A DNA stretch of 64,000 bases from W1P20-047 sp045118335 (GTDB taxonomy: Bacteria > Actinomycetota > Coriobacteriia > Coriobacteriales > Eggerthellaceae). The notes beneath the pieces are model-generated. The model was not told the DNA's origin. It was given only the letters and a program-made list of their open reading frames with translations, and did not search any database. A program made the translations under genes and the position numbers. Position 1 is the stretch's first letter. Each line of letters opens with the position of its first letter. The stretch is taken from contig JBGUXY010000034.1 in the NCBI GenBank assembly GCA_045118335.1, positions 1 to 64,000 of the forward strand, written 5' to 3'. Shown in pieces: positions 40,737-49,396 of the stretch.

Positions 40737-42158
40737 GTGGAAACCACAGTAGAGGCCTTGGAAGGTAACCAGAAAAAGCTCACGGTAACCGTCAGCGCCA
40801 AGGAAGTCGACGATCGCATCCGCAAGCAGTACAAGGACTTTGCGTACAAGTACAACTTCCCAGGATTCCGCAAGGGCAAGGCTCCGCGTCCGGTTATCGA
40901 CAACATGCTGGGCAAGCAGGCCGTAGTGGCTTCCGTAACCGACGACATCGTAAACGGGCTTTACCCCGTGGCCATGGACGAGCTGGATCTTATCGCCATG
41001 GGCCAGCCCGAAATCGAGACGAGCACCGACCTGGTCGAGGCCGGCAAGGACTTCTCCTTCACCGCCGTGGTGGAAACCCGTCCCGAATACGAGCTCGACA
41101 ACTACGATCCCATCACGGTCAAGCTGCCCGCCGCCACCGCTACCGATGCCGAGATCGACGCGCAGATCGACGAGCTGCGCGAATACTACTTCGACTTCAA
41201 GGACAGCCCGGCCAACACCAAGGTGAAGGCCGATAGCTTCGTCGACATCGCCATGGAGGCAAAAAACGCCGATGGCGAGCCCATCCAGTCTCTGGCAACC
41301 GAGTCTCGCCTCTACGAGCTGGGCCGTGGCTTGTTCCCGGCGGCTTTCGACGAGGCCTTGCTGGGCTTGAAGAAGGGTGACACGAAGACCATCGAGATCG
41401 ACATGAACGATGAGCCGTCCACGATTGGCTCCGGTCTACCCGATGCCGGCACCATCACGTTCGATGTCACGATCAACCAGCTGAAGAAGAAGATCCTTCC
41501 CGAGGTCGACGACGAGTGGGCCAAGGAAAAGGCCGGATTCGACGACCTTGCGGCCATGCGCGACATGATTGCCATGAACATCAACATGCAGAAGTCCTCC
41601 ATGCTCCCGCGCCTGCGCGAGAACGAGGCCCTGTATGCCTTGCAGGAGCGCCTGCAAGGCGAGGTGCCCGAGGCGCTTGCCGAAGCAGAGGAGCAAAACC
41701 TCATCCAGAACTTCTTCATGCAGATGCAGCAGTCCGGCATGACGCTTGACGCCTACCTGGCACAGTCCGGTCTCACGCCCGAGACCTTCAAAGACGACGT
41801 GAAGAAGCAGGCCGCCGATGTGGTGGCGCAGGACCTGGCTCTCGATGCCTGGGCACGCAAGGCTGGCATCGAGATCACCGATGCCGATATCACCGCCGAA
41901 TTCGAGCGCTCCGGTGCCGATGACCCCAAGGGCCTCGAGAAGCAGTGGCGCGAAAACGGCCAGATCGCCATGCTTCGCGCAGGCATCCGTCGCCAGCGCG
42001 CCCTGGAGCAGATCCTGGAAGGCCTGATCGTCGAAGAAATCGGCGATGAAGCCGAGCAGGATGCGCCCGAGGCCGAAGAGGCTCCTGCTGCCGAGGCCGC
42101 TCCTGCTGCCGAACAGGCCCCTGCCGCTGAAGAGGTTGCAGCAGAGGATGCTCAGTAA
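40737..42158 (+). CDS. tig: Trigger factor (ribosome-associated chaperone, PPIase)
   Basis: Trigger factor, 473 residues. The ribosome-binding N domain carries the signature FPGFRKGKAPRPVI (the FRK motif), a PPIase (FKBP-type) domain is in the middle, and the long helical C domain forms the chaperone cradle. The last 45 residues are an Ala/Glu tail. The start is GTG 40737 after GGAGG. It heads the tig-clpP-clpX cluster, a widespread arrangement that links folding with ClpXP proteolysis. Confidence 0.96.
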   Translation: METTVEALEGNQKKLTVTVSAKEVDDRIRKQYKDFAYKYNFPGFRKGKAPRPVIDNMLGKQAVVASVTDDIVNGLYPVAMDELDLIAMGQPEIETSTDLVEAGKDFSFTAVVETRPEYELDNYDPITVKLPAATATDAEIDAQIDELREYYFDFKDSPANTKVKADSFVDIAMEAKNADGEPIQSLATESRLYELGRGLFPAAFDEALLGLKKGDTKTIEIDMNDEPSTIGSGLPDAGTITFDVTINQLKKKILPEVDDEWAKEKAGFDDLAAMRDMIAMNINMQKSSMLPRLRENEALYALQERLQGEVPEALAEAEEQNLIQNFFMQMQQSGMTLDAYLAQSGLTPETFKDDVKKQAADVVAQDLALDAWARKAGIEITDADITAEFERSGADDPKGLEKQWRENGQIAMLRAGIRRQRALEQILEGLIVEEIGDEAEQDAPEAEEAPAAEAAPAAEQAPAAEEVAAEDAQ

Positions 42159-42276
42159 CGGCACGAAAACAACTCGGTGAACAATGGCGGGTTGGTGGCG
42201 ATTGCGCTACCGACCCGCTTGCCGTTTCGTTTAACCTGGAGCGCAAACGTTTCCAAGCAGAACCGGAAGGATTCGC

Positions 42277-42882
42277 ATGAACAGATTCGAAACCAAAGAC
42301 GCCCTGATTCCCTATGTCATCGAGCAGAGCCCGCGTGGCGAGCGCAGCTACGACATCTACTCGCGCCTGCTCAACGAGCGCATCGTCTTCCTTGGCGAAG
42401 CCATCGACGACGCAGTTGCAAACTCCGTGGTCGCACAGTTGCTGCACCTCGAGTCCGCCGACCCCGACAAGGACATCTCGCTCTACATCAACAGTCCCGG
42501 TGGGTCGGTGACGGCGGGCTTGGCCATCCTCGACACGATGAACTACATCCGCTGCGACGTGAGCACCATCTGCATCGGCGAGTGCGCGTCGATGGCCGCC
42601 GTGCTCCTGAGCGCTGGCACGCCTGGCAAGCGCTTCTGCCTGCCCAACTCCATGGTGCTCATCCACCAGCCTTCGGGTGGCGCTCAGGGCCAGCAGACGG
42701 AAATCCAGATCGTGGCCGACTTCATGCTCAAGACCCGCGAGCGCCTCAACCGCATCCTGGCCGAGAACACCGGTCAGAGCCTCGAAGACATCCAGCGCGA
42801 CACCGAGCGCGATAACTACATGACCGCCGAGCAGGCGCTCGAATACGGTCTGATCGACAAGGTGGTCTCGAAGCGCGACTAG
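42277..42882 (+). CDS. clpP: ATP-dependent Clp protease proteolytic subunit
   Basis: ClpP, 201 residues. The serine protease triad is intact: Ser105 in GECASMAAVLL, His130 in MVLIHQPSGG and Asp179 in TERDNYM. The start MNRFETKDALIPYVIEQ is typical. It forms the tetradecameric chamber used with ClpX, encoded next. The ATG at 42277 follows GGAAGG. Confidence 0.97.
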   Translation: MNRFETKDALIPYVIEQSPRGERSYDIYSRLLNERIVFLGEAIDDAVANSVVAQLLHLESADPDKDISLYINSPGGSVTAGLAILDTMNYIRCDVSTICIGECASMAAVLLSAGTPGKRFCLPNSMVLIHQPSGGAQGQQTEIQIVADFMLKTRERLNRILAENTGQSLEDIQRDTERDNYMTAEQALEYGLIDKVVSKRD

Positions 42883-42936
42883 ACTTGCGCCCGAGTTCCG
42901 CCTACACGTTTCCTCCTTAGAGACAAAAGGCAGCTG

Positions 42937-44259
42937 ATGGATAAAAACAATGCCGAAAACTACCGATGCTCCTTCTGCGGCAAGTCCGGTGACCAGGTCA
43001 ATGCCCTGGTAAGCGGACCCAACGGCATCTACATCTGCGATGAGTGCATATCGATATGCGCAGAGGCCATGATGCGAGATATGGGCCGGCACCTACGCAA
43101 CGACTACGCCGACTTCGACTCGATGCCCATGCCGCCTATGCCGCAGCGCGAAGACGAGCTCAGCCCCGAAGAGATTCTGGGAAACCTTCCCACGCCCCAT
43201 GAGCTCTACCAGAGCCTAAGCGATTACGTCATTGGCCAGGAAGATGCCAAGCGCGCCCTTTCGGTGGCCGTGTACAACCACTACAAGCGCATACAGATCG
43301 GCGCGCAGGCCGTGGAAGACGACGTCGAGATCGCCAAGAGCAACATCATGCTTCTCGGCCCGACCGGTTCGGGCAAAACGCTGCTCGCGCAGACGCTGGC
43401 GCGCACGTTGCGGGTCCCGTTCGCGATTGCGGACGCCACCACGCTCACCGAGGCGGGATACGTCGGCGAGGACGTCGAGAATATCCTCCTCAAGCTCATC
43501 ACGGCAGCCGACTTCGACATCCCGCGTGCCGAGATCGGCATCATCTACATCGACGAGATCGACAAGATAGCGCGGAAGAGCGAAAGCGTTTCGATTACGC
43601 GCGACGTATCGGGCGAAGGCGTGCAACAGGCGCTGCTGAAGATCGTCGAAGGCTGCGAGGCCAGCGTGCCGCCGCAGGGTGGGCGCAAGCATCCCCAACA
43701 AGAGCTCATCCACATCGACACCACCAACATACTGTTTATCGTGGGTGGCGCTTTCGTCGGGTTGCCGGAAATCGTGGCTGAGCGCGTGGGCAAGAAGGGC
43801 ATCGGATTCAATTCCGACCTGCCCCAAAGCGACGCCCAGCAGGAAAGCGAGCTGCTGGCGCAGGTTCTGCCCGAAGACCTCACGAAATTCGGCATGATCC
43901 CCGAATTCATCGGGCGCATCCCCGTAGTCACGAGCCTGCGCGAGCTCACCGAAGATGAGCTTGCCCATATCCTCGTGGAGCCGAAGAACGCGCTGGTCAA
44001 GCAGTATCGGCGCATGTTCGAGTTCGAGGACTGCGAGCTGGTGGTGAAAGACGAGGCGCTCCAGGCGATTGCGAAGATGGCCATAGCCCAGAAAACGGGT
44101 GCGCGTGGCCTGCGGTCCATCTGCGAGAAGGTGCTGCTCGACGTGATGTACGATCTGCCCGAATACCACGAGCCGACGCGGGTGATGGTGCGGGCAAGCG
44201 ACATCGAGGGTAAAACGAAGCCCCAGATCAAGGCGCGACCGGCGCGCAAGTTGGCCTAA
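42937..44259 (+). CDS. clpX: ATP-dependent Clp protease ATPase subunit ClpX
   Basis: ClpX, 440 residues, unfolds substrates for ClpP. The N-terminal zinc domain has CSFCGKS and CDECISIC. The AAA+ module has Walker A GPTGSGKTLLAQ, Walker B IIYIDEIDKI and the pore-loop and sensor regions (GYVGEDVE, RHPQQELIHIDTTNILFI). It has the IGF-type ClpP-contact loop region GIGFNSDL. The C-terminal sensor II region follows (GARGLRSICE). valS follows after an 83-bp gap with a hairpin. Confidence 0.97.
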   Translation: MDKNNAENYRCSFCGKSGDQVNALVSGPNGIYICDECISICAEAMMRDMGRHLRNDYADFDSMPMPPMPQREDELSPEEILGNLPTPHELYQSLSDYVIGQEDAKRALSVAVYNHYKRIQIGAQAVEDDVEIAKSNIMLLGPTGSGKTLLAQTLARTLRVPFAIADATTLTEAGYVGEDVENILLKLITAADFDIPRAEIGIIYIDEIDKIARKSESVSITRDVSGEGVQQALLKIVEGCEASVPPQGGRKHPQQELIHIDTTNILFIVGGAFVGLPEIVAERVGKKGIGFNSDLPQSDAQQESELLAQVLPEDLTKFGMIPEFIGRIPVVTSLRELTEDELAHILVEPKNALVKQYRRMFEFEDCELVVKDEALQAIAKMAIAQKTGARGLRSICEKVLLDVMYDLPEYHEPTRVMVRASDIEGKTKPQIKARPARKLA

Positions 44260-44279
44260 GGGCCCGATTGGGAAACATT

Positions 44280-44307
44280 GCAAGCGTGGCGGAAGGGGCA
44301 CGCTTGC
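44280..44307 (+). other. Hairpin between clpX and valS
   Basis: GCAAGCGTG (44280-44288) and CACGCTTGC (44299-44307) form a perfect 9-bp stem with a 10-nt loop and no T run. It may reduce read-through from clpX or form part of the valS leader. I saw no T-box structure. Confidence 0.5.
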
Positions 44308-44342
44308 CGCGACTATGCATGACGCTAGGGAAGGCGAACGAA

Positions 44343-47009
44343 ATGGCAGAGAAGAAAAAGGTCGATTACGATTTCGCGGTGCACGAGGTGCCCCTGTTCC
44401 AGGCCTGGAACGCGGGCGGGTATTTCAGGCGCTCGCCTGGGTTTGGCAAGTACGGCAACCAGAGTTACACCATCGTGATTCCGCCTCCCAACATCACGGG
44501 CATGCTGCACATGGGGCACGCCCTCAACGACACTATCCAAGACACCTGCATACGCCACGCCCGCATGCAAGGTTACCGTACGCGCTGGGTGCTCGGCACC
44601 GACCACGCTGGCATCGCCACGCAGACGAAGGTCGACAAGAAGCTTGCCGAAGAGGGCATCAGCCGCCTGGAAATCGGTCGCGAGAAGTTCTTGGAAGCTT
44701 GCTGGGAATGGCGGCGCGACTATGGCACCACGATCGTGGAGCAGATCAAGGGGATGGGCTGTTCTTGCGACTACGACGACGAGCATTTCACCCTCGACCC
44801 CGACTATGTCGACGGCGTTCGTCGCCTGTTCGTGGAATGGTATCGCGACGACCTTATCTACAAGGGCAAGCGCATCGTGAACTGGTGCCCGCATTGCACC
44901 ACCGCCATCGCCGACGACGAAGCCGAATATGTCGATGAAGTCGGCCATCTGTGGCATCTGCGCTATCCGCTGGTCGAGCCCGTCGACGGGCAGGAATACA
45001 TCGTGGTGGCCACGACGCGTCCCGAAACCATGCTTGGCGACACCGGCGTTGCCGTGAGCCCCAAGGACCCTGACAAGAAGAAGTTCGTGGGCAAGAAGGT
45101 GCTTTTGCCCATCGTGAACCGCGAGATCGAGATATTCGAGGACTTCCACGTCGATGCTGGTTTCGGCACGGGGTTCGTGAAGGTAACTCCCGCGCATGAC
45201 CCCAACGACTGGGCGATGGGCGAGACGCATGGTCTCGAGAAGATCAACATCTTCGACGAAACCGCGCACGTGGTCGAGGGCTACGGCCCGTATTCGGGAA
45301 TGGACCGCGACGAGGCGCGTGACGCCGTCGTGGCCGAGTTCGAGCGACTGGGCCTGCTCGACCGCATCGAGGACCATGCCCATTCCGTGATGACCTGCTA
45401 CCGCTGCCACACCAAGCTCGAGCCCTGGCTTTCCGAGCAGTGGTTCGTGGCGGTCGAGCGTCTGAAGAAGGACGCTGCCCGCGTGGTGGAGGACGGCACA
45501 ATCCAGTTCCACCCGGCGCGCTGGAAGCAGGTCTACCTCGACTGGCTGGCAAACCTGAAGGACTGGTGCATCAGCCGCCAGCTTTGGTGGGGGCATCGCA
45601 TCCCGATGTTTTACTGCGACGAGTGTGGTTGGGAAGACGCGAGCGTGGAAGAGGTGCACACCTGCCCGAAGTGCGGTGCGGTCGTGCGCCAAGACGAAGA
45701 CGTGCTCGACACGTGGTTCTCGAGCCAGCTGTGGCCCTTCGCCACGATGGGTTGGACGCGTGATGGCGTCGACGCTCCCGAGCTCAAGCATGCCTATCCC
45801 ACCCAGGTGCTCTCTACGGCCCGCGACATCATGGGCCTGTGGGTTGCGCGCATGGTGATGGCGGGCATGTACTGCTGCGGTGACATTCCCTTCCAGCATG
45901 TGATCATTCATCCGACGGTGATGGGAGCCGATGGCAAGCCCATGTCGAAGAGTCGCGGCAACGGGGTCGACCCTCTGCAGCTGATGAAGGACTACGGAGC
46001 CGACGGCATGAGGTTTGGCCTGCTCATGCAGGTCACGGGTGCCCAGGACCTGCGTTTTGACGAAGACAAGCTCGTAAGCAGCCGCAACTTCGCCAACAAG
46101 ATCCGCAATGCAGCACGCTTCGTGAACATGAACCTTGATGGCTTTGATCAGGGCGCACCCGAGCCCACCACGCTTGCCGACCGCTGGATCTTCAGCAGGC
46201 TTGCCCGACTGGTGGAACACGTCGATACCGCCTTGGACCGCTTCGAGTTCTCTGAGGTCACCCGCGAGCTCTACTCGTTTTTCTGGAACGAGTTCTGCGA
46301 CTGGTACATCGAGTTTTCCAAGAGCCGCTTGCAGGGCGTTGATGCCGCAGATAGACTGCAGTGCCAGCGCAACCTCGTGTTCGTGCTCGACCAGGCGCTT
46401 CGCCTGCTGCATCCCATCATGCCCTTCGTCACCGAAGAGATCTACCAGGACCTTCCCACAGAAAAAGAGCAGCCCTACCTCATCGCTGCCAGGTGGCCGG
46501 ATGCGCAAGAACTCGCGTGCTATCTGGACGAGGAAGCCGAACGCACCATCACCATGGTCACCGACACGGTCACGGCTGTGCGCGGATCGCGTTCGCGTTA
46601 TGGAATATCGCCGAAACAGAAGATGGATGCTGTGGTGAAGACCGAAAGCGATCAGGATGCCGACCTGCTGCAGGCGCAGGCTCCGCTCATCTTGGGAATG
46701 GCGAACCTCTCCAGCCTGAGTGCGAGCGCAGAGGCCGTCAAGCCGCCCGAGTCGAGCGTGACGCTCTCGAGCGGGCTGGAAATCTACGTGCCGCTCACCG
46801 GCTTGGTGGATTTCGATGCCGAGCGGGCTCGGTTGCGCAAGGAGCTCAAGGGTTTGGAAGGCGATGTGGCGAAGTTTTCGAAGAAGCTATCCAATCCCGG
46901 GTTCCTCTCGAAGGCCGCACCCGAGATTATCGAGAAGGACCGTGTTAAGCTCGCCGACTTCACCGCGAAGCTCGAGCGTGTGAAAGCCCAGCTCGCGGAA
47001 TTAGAGTGA
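44343..47009 (+). CDS. valS: Valine-tRNA ligase
   Basis: ValRS, 888 residues. The class I HIGH motif is HMGH (56-59, PPPNITGMLHMGHAL). The second catalytic loop reads PMSKS (533-537) in place of KMSKS. The CP1 editing domain (TTRPETMLGDTGVAV), the anticodon-binding domain and a C-terminal coiled coil (about 820-888) are present. I start at ATG 44343 (MAEKKKVDYD) after GGGAAGG. Length is normal. Confidence 0.96.
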   Translation: MAEKKKVDYDFAVHEVPLFQAWNAGGYFRRSPGFGKYGNQSYTIVIPPPNITGMLHMGHALNDTIQDTCIRHARMQGYRTRWVLGTDHAGIATQTKVDKKLAEEGISRLEIGREKFLEACWEWRRDYGTTIVEQIKGMGCSCDYDDEHFTLDPDYVDGVRRLFVEWYRDDLIYKGKRIVNWCPHCTTAIADDEAEYVDEVGHLWHLRYPLVEPVDGQEYIVVATTRPETMLGDTGVAVSPKDPDKKKFVGKKVLLPIVNREIEIFEDFHVDAGFGTGFVKVTPAHDPNDWAMGETHGLEKINIFDETAHVVEGYGPYSGMDRDEARDAVVAEFERLGLLDRIEDHAHSVMTCYRCHTKLEPWLSEQWFVAVERLKKDAARVVEDGTIQFHPARWKQVYLDWLANLKDWCISRQLWWGHRIPMFYCDECGWEDASVEEVHTCPKCGAVVRQDEDVLDTWFSSQLWPFATMGWTRDGVDAPELKHAYPTQVLSTARDIMGLWVARMVMAGMYCCGDIPFQHVIIHPTVMGADGKPMSKSRGNGVDPLQLMKDYGADGMRFGLLMQVTGAQDLRFDEDKLVSSRNFANKIRNAARFVNMNLDGFDQGAPEPTTLADRWIFSRLARLVEHVDTALDRFEFSEVTRELYSFFWNEFCDWYIEFSKSRLQGVDAADRLQCQRNLVFVLDQALRLLHPIMPFVTEEIYQDLPTEKEQPYLIAARWPDAQELACYLDEEAERTITMVTDTVTAVRGSRSRYGISPKQKMDAVVKTESDQDADLLQAQAPLILGMANLSSLSASAEAVKPPESSVTLSSGLEIYVPLTGLVDFDAERARLRKELKGLEGDVAKFSKKLSNPGFLSKAAPEIIEKDRVKLADFTAKLERVKAQLAELE

Positions 47010-47107
47010 TGATTCGGAATAGCGCTTGTCTTTTGCTACAATACCTAGGATGCGCATACCGCGCATGCTGAATGGGCAATGGTGCCGATTGAAGTTAAGG
47101 ATTGACC

Positions 47108-47554
47108 ATGAGTGAATTGATGTCGCAAATCATCACGCCGGAAGTGCAGCAGGCGTTCTCCACGTTCGTGATGCTTTGCGCTGTGCTGTACGTGTTGGTT
47201 GTCGTATGGGTGGCTCGCGATGCTTATCAGCGTGGGACCCTGTGGTGGCTGTGGGCCATCATCGCGCTCATCCCGGTGGTGGGCCTGATTGCCTACGTGC
47301 TGCTCCGTCCATCTTTGCTGCGCGTCGACCGCGACGAGCAAGAGCTTGAAATCGCATTGAAGCAACGACAACTCATGCGGTATGGCGAATGTGCGACGTG
47401 CGGGTATCCTGTCGAATCCGATTACGTGGTGTGCCCCAACTGCCACCAGCGTCTGAAGAACGTCTGCAGCAACTGCAGCAAGGCGCTCGACCCCGCTTGG
47501 ACCGTATGCCCCTATTGCGCCACCTCGGTTGGAACCCGTTCCCGCAACCGGTAG
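47108..47554 (+). CDS. Membrane protein with PLD-nuclease-N-like segment and double zinc ribbon
   Basis: A 148-residue protein. Two hydrophobic segments (about 20-40 and 50-70) form a helical hairpin of the phospholipase-D-nuclease N-terminal type, followed by a charged linker. The C-terminal third has four CxxC pairs (CATC, CPNC, CSNC, CPYC), i.e. two tandem zinc ribbons facing the cytosol. Such proteins are common and uncharacterised in actinobacteria. The start at 47108 follows AAGG; an in-frame TTG six bases upstream is possible. It has its own terminator. Confidence 0.85.
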   Translation: MSELMSQIITPEVQQAFSTFVMLCAVLYVLVVVWVARDAYQRGTLWWLWAIIALIPVVGLIAYVLLRPSLLRVDRDEQELEIALKQRQLMRYGECATCGYPVESDYVVCPNCHQRLKNVCSNCSKALDPAWTVCPYCATSVGTRSRNR

Positions 47555-47592
47555 CATCTGGGTGAATAGCCCGATTGACATAGCATGAATCA

Positions 47593-47616
47593 AGGAGCGT
47601 CCTTCGGGGCGCTCCT
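47593..47616 (+). terminator. Terminator hairpin with TTCG loop
   Basis: AGGAGCGTCC (47593-47602) and GGGCGCTCCT (47607-47616) pair over 10 bp with one G-T pair around TTCG. The tail has few T residues. Confidence 0.7.
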
Positions 47617-47773
47617 CTCCATGATGAGACAATAAGAGCAGCTAAGGCAGTTGACTGGCTCATCCATGATACGCCACGGCTTTGGACGCAGTCGGCGAAG
47701 ATGGCAGTCTGGTAGCTTTGCAACAGCGCTGCACGACAGGGGCACTTCCTTGCCGTAGTCTTTTGTGCAGCGA

Positions 47774-48517
47774 TTAGATCAGGCTGTGTTGGCAGGCGTC
47801 GCGGAAGCCGGTGAACAGCGGACGGCAGTTGTCCAAGTACTCGGGATGCCACTGCACGCCGATGTAGAAGCGGCGCGATGGGTCTTCGCAGCCTTCGTAG
47901 ATGCCGTCTGCGCTGATGGCGTTGATGTAGATGCCGGGAGCGGGACGCAGGATTGCCTGGTGGTGCATGGAATTGGTATTGAGCACCCAGTCGATGTCGT
48001 CGATATGGCGGTTTTCGGCGCCGAAGAGCAAGTCGAACAGCTGCGTCTCGGGCTGGATGTGCACGATTTCCTTGCGGATGGTATAGGGCTTTTCCTGAAG
48101 GTGGTTGTGATTCGTATGGCCATGTGCAATCAAATCGCTGATGAGCGTGCCACCCAACGCCACGTTCATCACCTGGTTGCCGCGGCATATGCCGAGCGTG
48201 GGCAGGTTGTAGGCATGTGCCCGACGGGCCAGCTGCAGCTCGCACAAATCGCGCTCGGGGTTGAGGTCCACATACTGCACGTTGGGATCGAGGGATGCCC
48301 CATAATGGCAGGGATGCACGTCGCCACCGCCGATGAGCACCAACCCGTCGAGTTTAGACAGCCGCGATTCGATTTCGACGAAGTCGGATGTGTTGGTGAG
48401 CAGCACGGGCACGAGGCCGGTTTCGCGCAACACGTCTATGTAGGGACGTTCGTTCTCGTTCAGCTCGGCGAAATTGTCGGTATGGGTTGTTACTCCTACG
48501 AAAAGCACGCGGGTCAC
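47774..48517 (-). CDS. Gamma-glutamyl-gamma-aminobutyrate hydrolase family protein (peptidase C26)
   Basis: A 247-residue class I glutamine-amidotransferase-like hydrolase. The nucleophile elbow is LGICRGNQVMN with the catalytic Cys. The oxyanion GGGDVHP region and the C-terminal HPE (GVQWHPEY) complete the triad. This family includes PuuD and acts on gamma-glutamyl amides; the exact substrate cannot be read from the sequence. It begins at GTG 48517 (GAAGGA upstream) and is transcribed away from trxA. It is a single-gene unit. Confidence 0.9.
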   Translation of the reverse strand: MTRVLFVGVTTHTDNFAELNENERPYIDVLRETGLVPVLLTNTSDFVEIESRLSKLDGLVLIGGGDVHPCHYGASLDPNVQYVDLNPERDLCELQLARRAHAYNLPTLGICRGNQVMNVALGGTLISDLIAHGHTNHNHLQEKPYTIRKEIVHIQPETQLFDLLFGAENRHIDDIDWVLNTNSMHHQAILRPAPGIYINAISADGIYEGCEDPSRRFYIGVQWHPEYLDNCRPLFTGFRDACQHSLI

Positions 48518-48851
48518 TGTCCTTCAGCTGGGGTGTACCAGTGTTGCCTGGATTCTTATCGCAGACATGATGAAGCAAAACGACTGCCGTTGCAGGCTCG
48601 TGGCCGTTCTTTCATGAAAAACGCCAGAAAGGTCAGGTGGGGGAGGGGCTGATGGTTTCCGTTGGAGATGCGTGCCGCACGGAACCGGGAGGCAATTATC
48701 ATTCGGGGAATATGTTCACGGGAAGGTGACAATATATTGTGCACAATGTAATCAGTCTGGAATTGCTTTCGAAAATCGATAAAGTGTCAACTGATAAACG
48801 ACGAAGCCCTGTTCCCGATGAAGGGACAGGCGATCTTGACAAGGAGATATC
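48518..48851. promoter_or_regulatory. Divergent region with trxA operator-like array
   Basis: This 334-bp gap separates the C26 hydrolase gene from trxA. At 48729-48747 three half-sites alternate, ACAAT-AT-ATTGT-GC-ACAAT, giving two overlapping 12-bp palindromes. They occupy the spacer between a -35-like GTGACA (48726-48731) and a -10-like TAATCA (48749-48754). I see nothing else in the gap. Confidence 0.5.
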
Positions 48852-49160
48852 ATGGCACAGGTAATCTCTTCTGCACAATTCCAGGAAAAGGTACTCGATG
48901 CGGACAAACCCGTTATGGTCGATTTCTTCGCCACGTGGTGCGGGCCCTGCCAGGCGCTCGCATCCACGGTCGAGGAAGTGGCCGAGGACATGGGCGATAG
49001 CGCCTATGTGTACAAGGTTGATGTCGACCAGAGCCCTGACATCGCGCGTGCGTATCGCATCATGAGCGTACCCACCATCATCGTGTTCGAGAATGGTGCG
49101 GTGAAGAACCAGTCGCTGGGAGCACAGCCCAAGTCCGCGCTGCTTGCGCTGTTCGATTAA
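48852..49160 (+). CDS. trxA: Thioredoxin
   Basis: Thioredoxin, 102 residues, with the active-site WCGPC (Cys30, Cys33) and the cis-Pro in SVPTIIVF. The fold and length are standard. The ATG at 48852 has a strong AAGGAGA. The single-gene unit has a good terminator. Reductase is not encoded in the window. Redox control through the palindromes upstream is possible but inferred. Confidence 0.97.
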   Translation: MAQVISSAQFQEKVLDADKPVMVDFFATWCGPCQALASTVEEVAEDMGDSAYVYKVDVDQSPDIARAYRIMSVPTIIVFENGAVKNQSLGAQPKSALLALFD

Positions 49161-49178
49161 ACGCAAACAACAAGGTGG

Positions 49179-49206
49179 AAGGTGCGGCGGGTATCCGTCG
49201 CGCCTT
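49179..49206 (+). terminator. Terminator of trxA
   Basis: AAGGTGCGGCGG (49179-49190) and CCGTCGCGCCTT (49195-49206) pair over 12 bp (two G-T pairs) with a GTAT loop, followed by CTTGG. Confidence 0.7.
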
Positions 49207-49251
49207 CTTGGTGCAAAAGCTGCGAAGGTGGCTATCTCGCCAGGGCGTTCA

Positions 49252-49260
49252 TGCTAGAAT
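49252..49260 (+). promoter_or_regulatory. prfA: prfA extended -10 promoter
   Basis: TGCTAGAAT (49252-49260) matches the nonamer before the coiled-coil gene at 28723. It lies about 137 bp before prfA. Confidence 0.5.
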
Positions 49261-49396
49261 ACCTGCGGCAAGAAGGCTCGGGAGAAAAGAAGCTTTTTCG
49301 AGCGAAATACCTGGGCAAATGCAAGAGAACGTGAATTGGGACGCGTCGTGCTGTGCGGGCGGCGCGTTTTCGTGCGGATACGTGCAAGGGGAAATG

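Noticed and set aside
44260..44342. T-box leader for valS
   Set aside because: The gap is only 83 bp, with one simple hairpin and no T-box sequence or terminator/antiterminator pair.
44325..46508. Long minus-strand open frame (727 codons) opposite valS
   Set aside because: Antisense shadow of a high-GC gene; composition rich in His, Val, Arg and Asp, no domains, no ribosome-binding site, and the + strand encodes an unmistakable ValRS.
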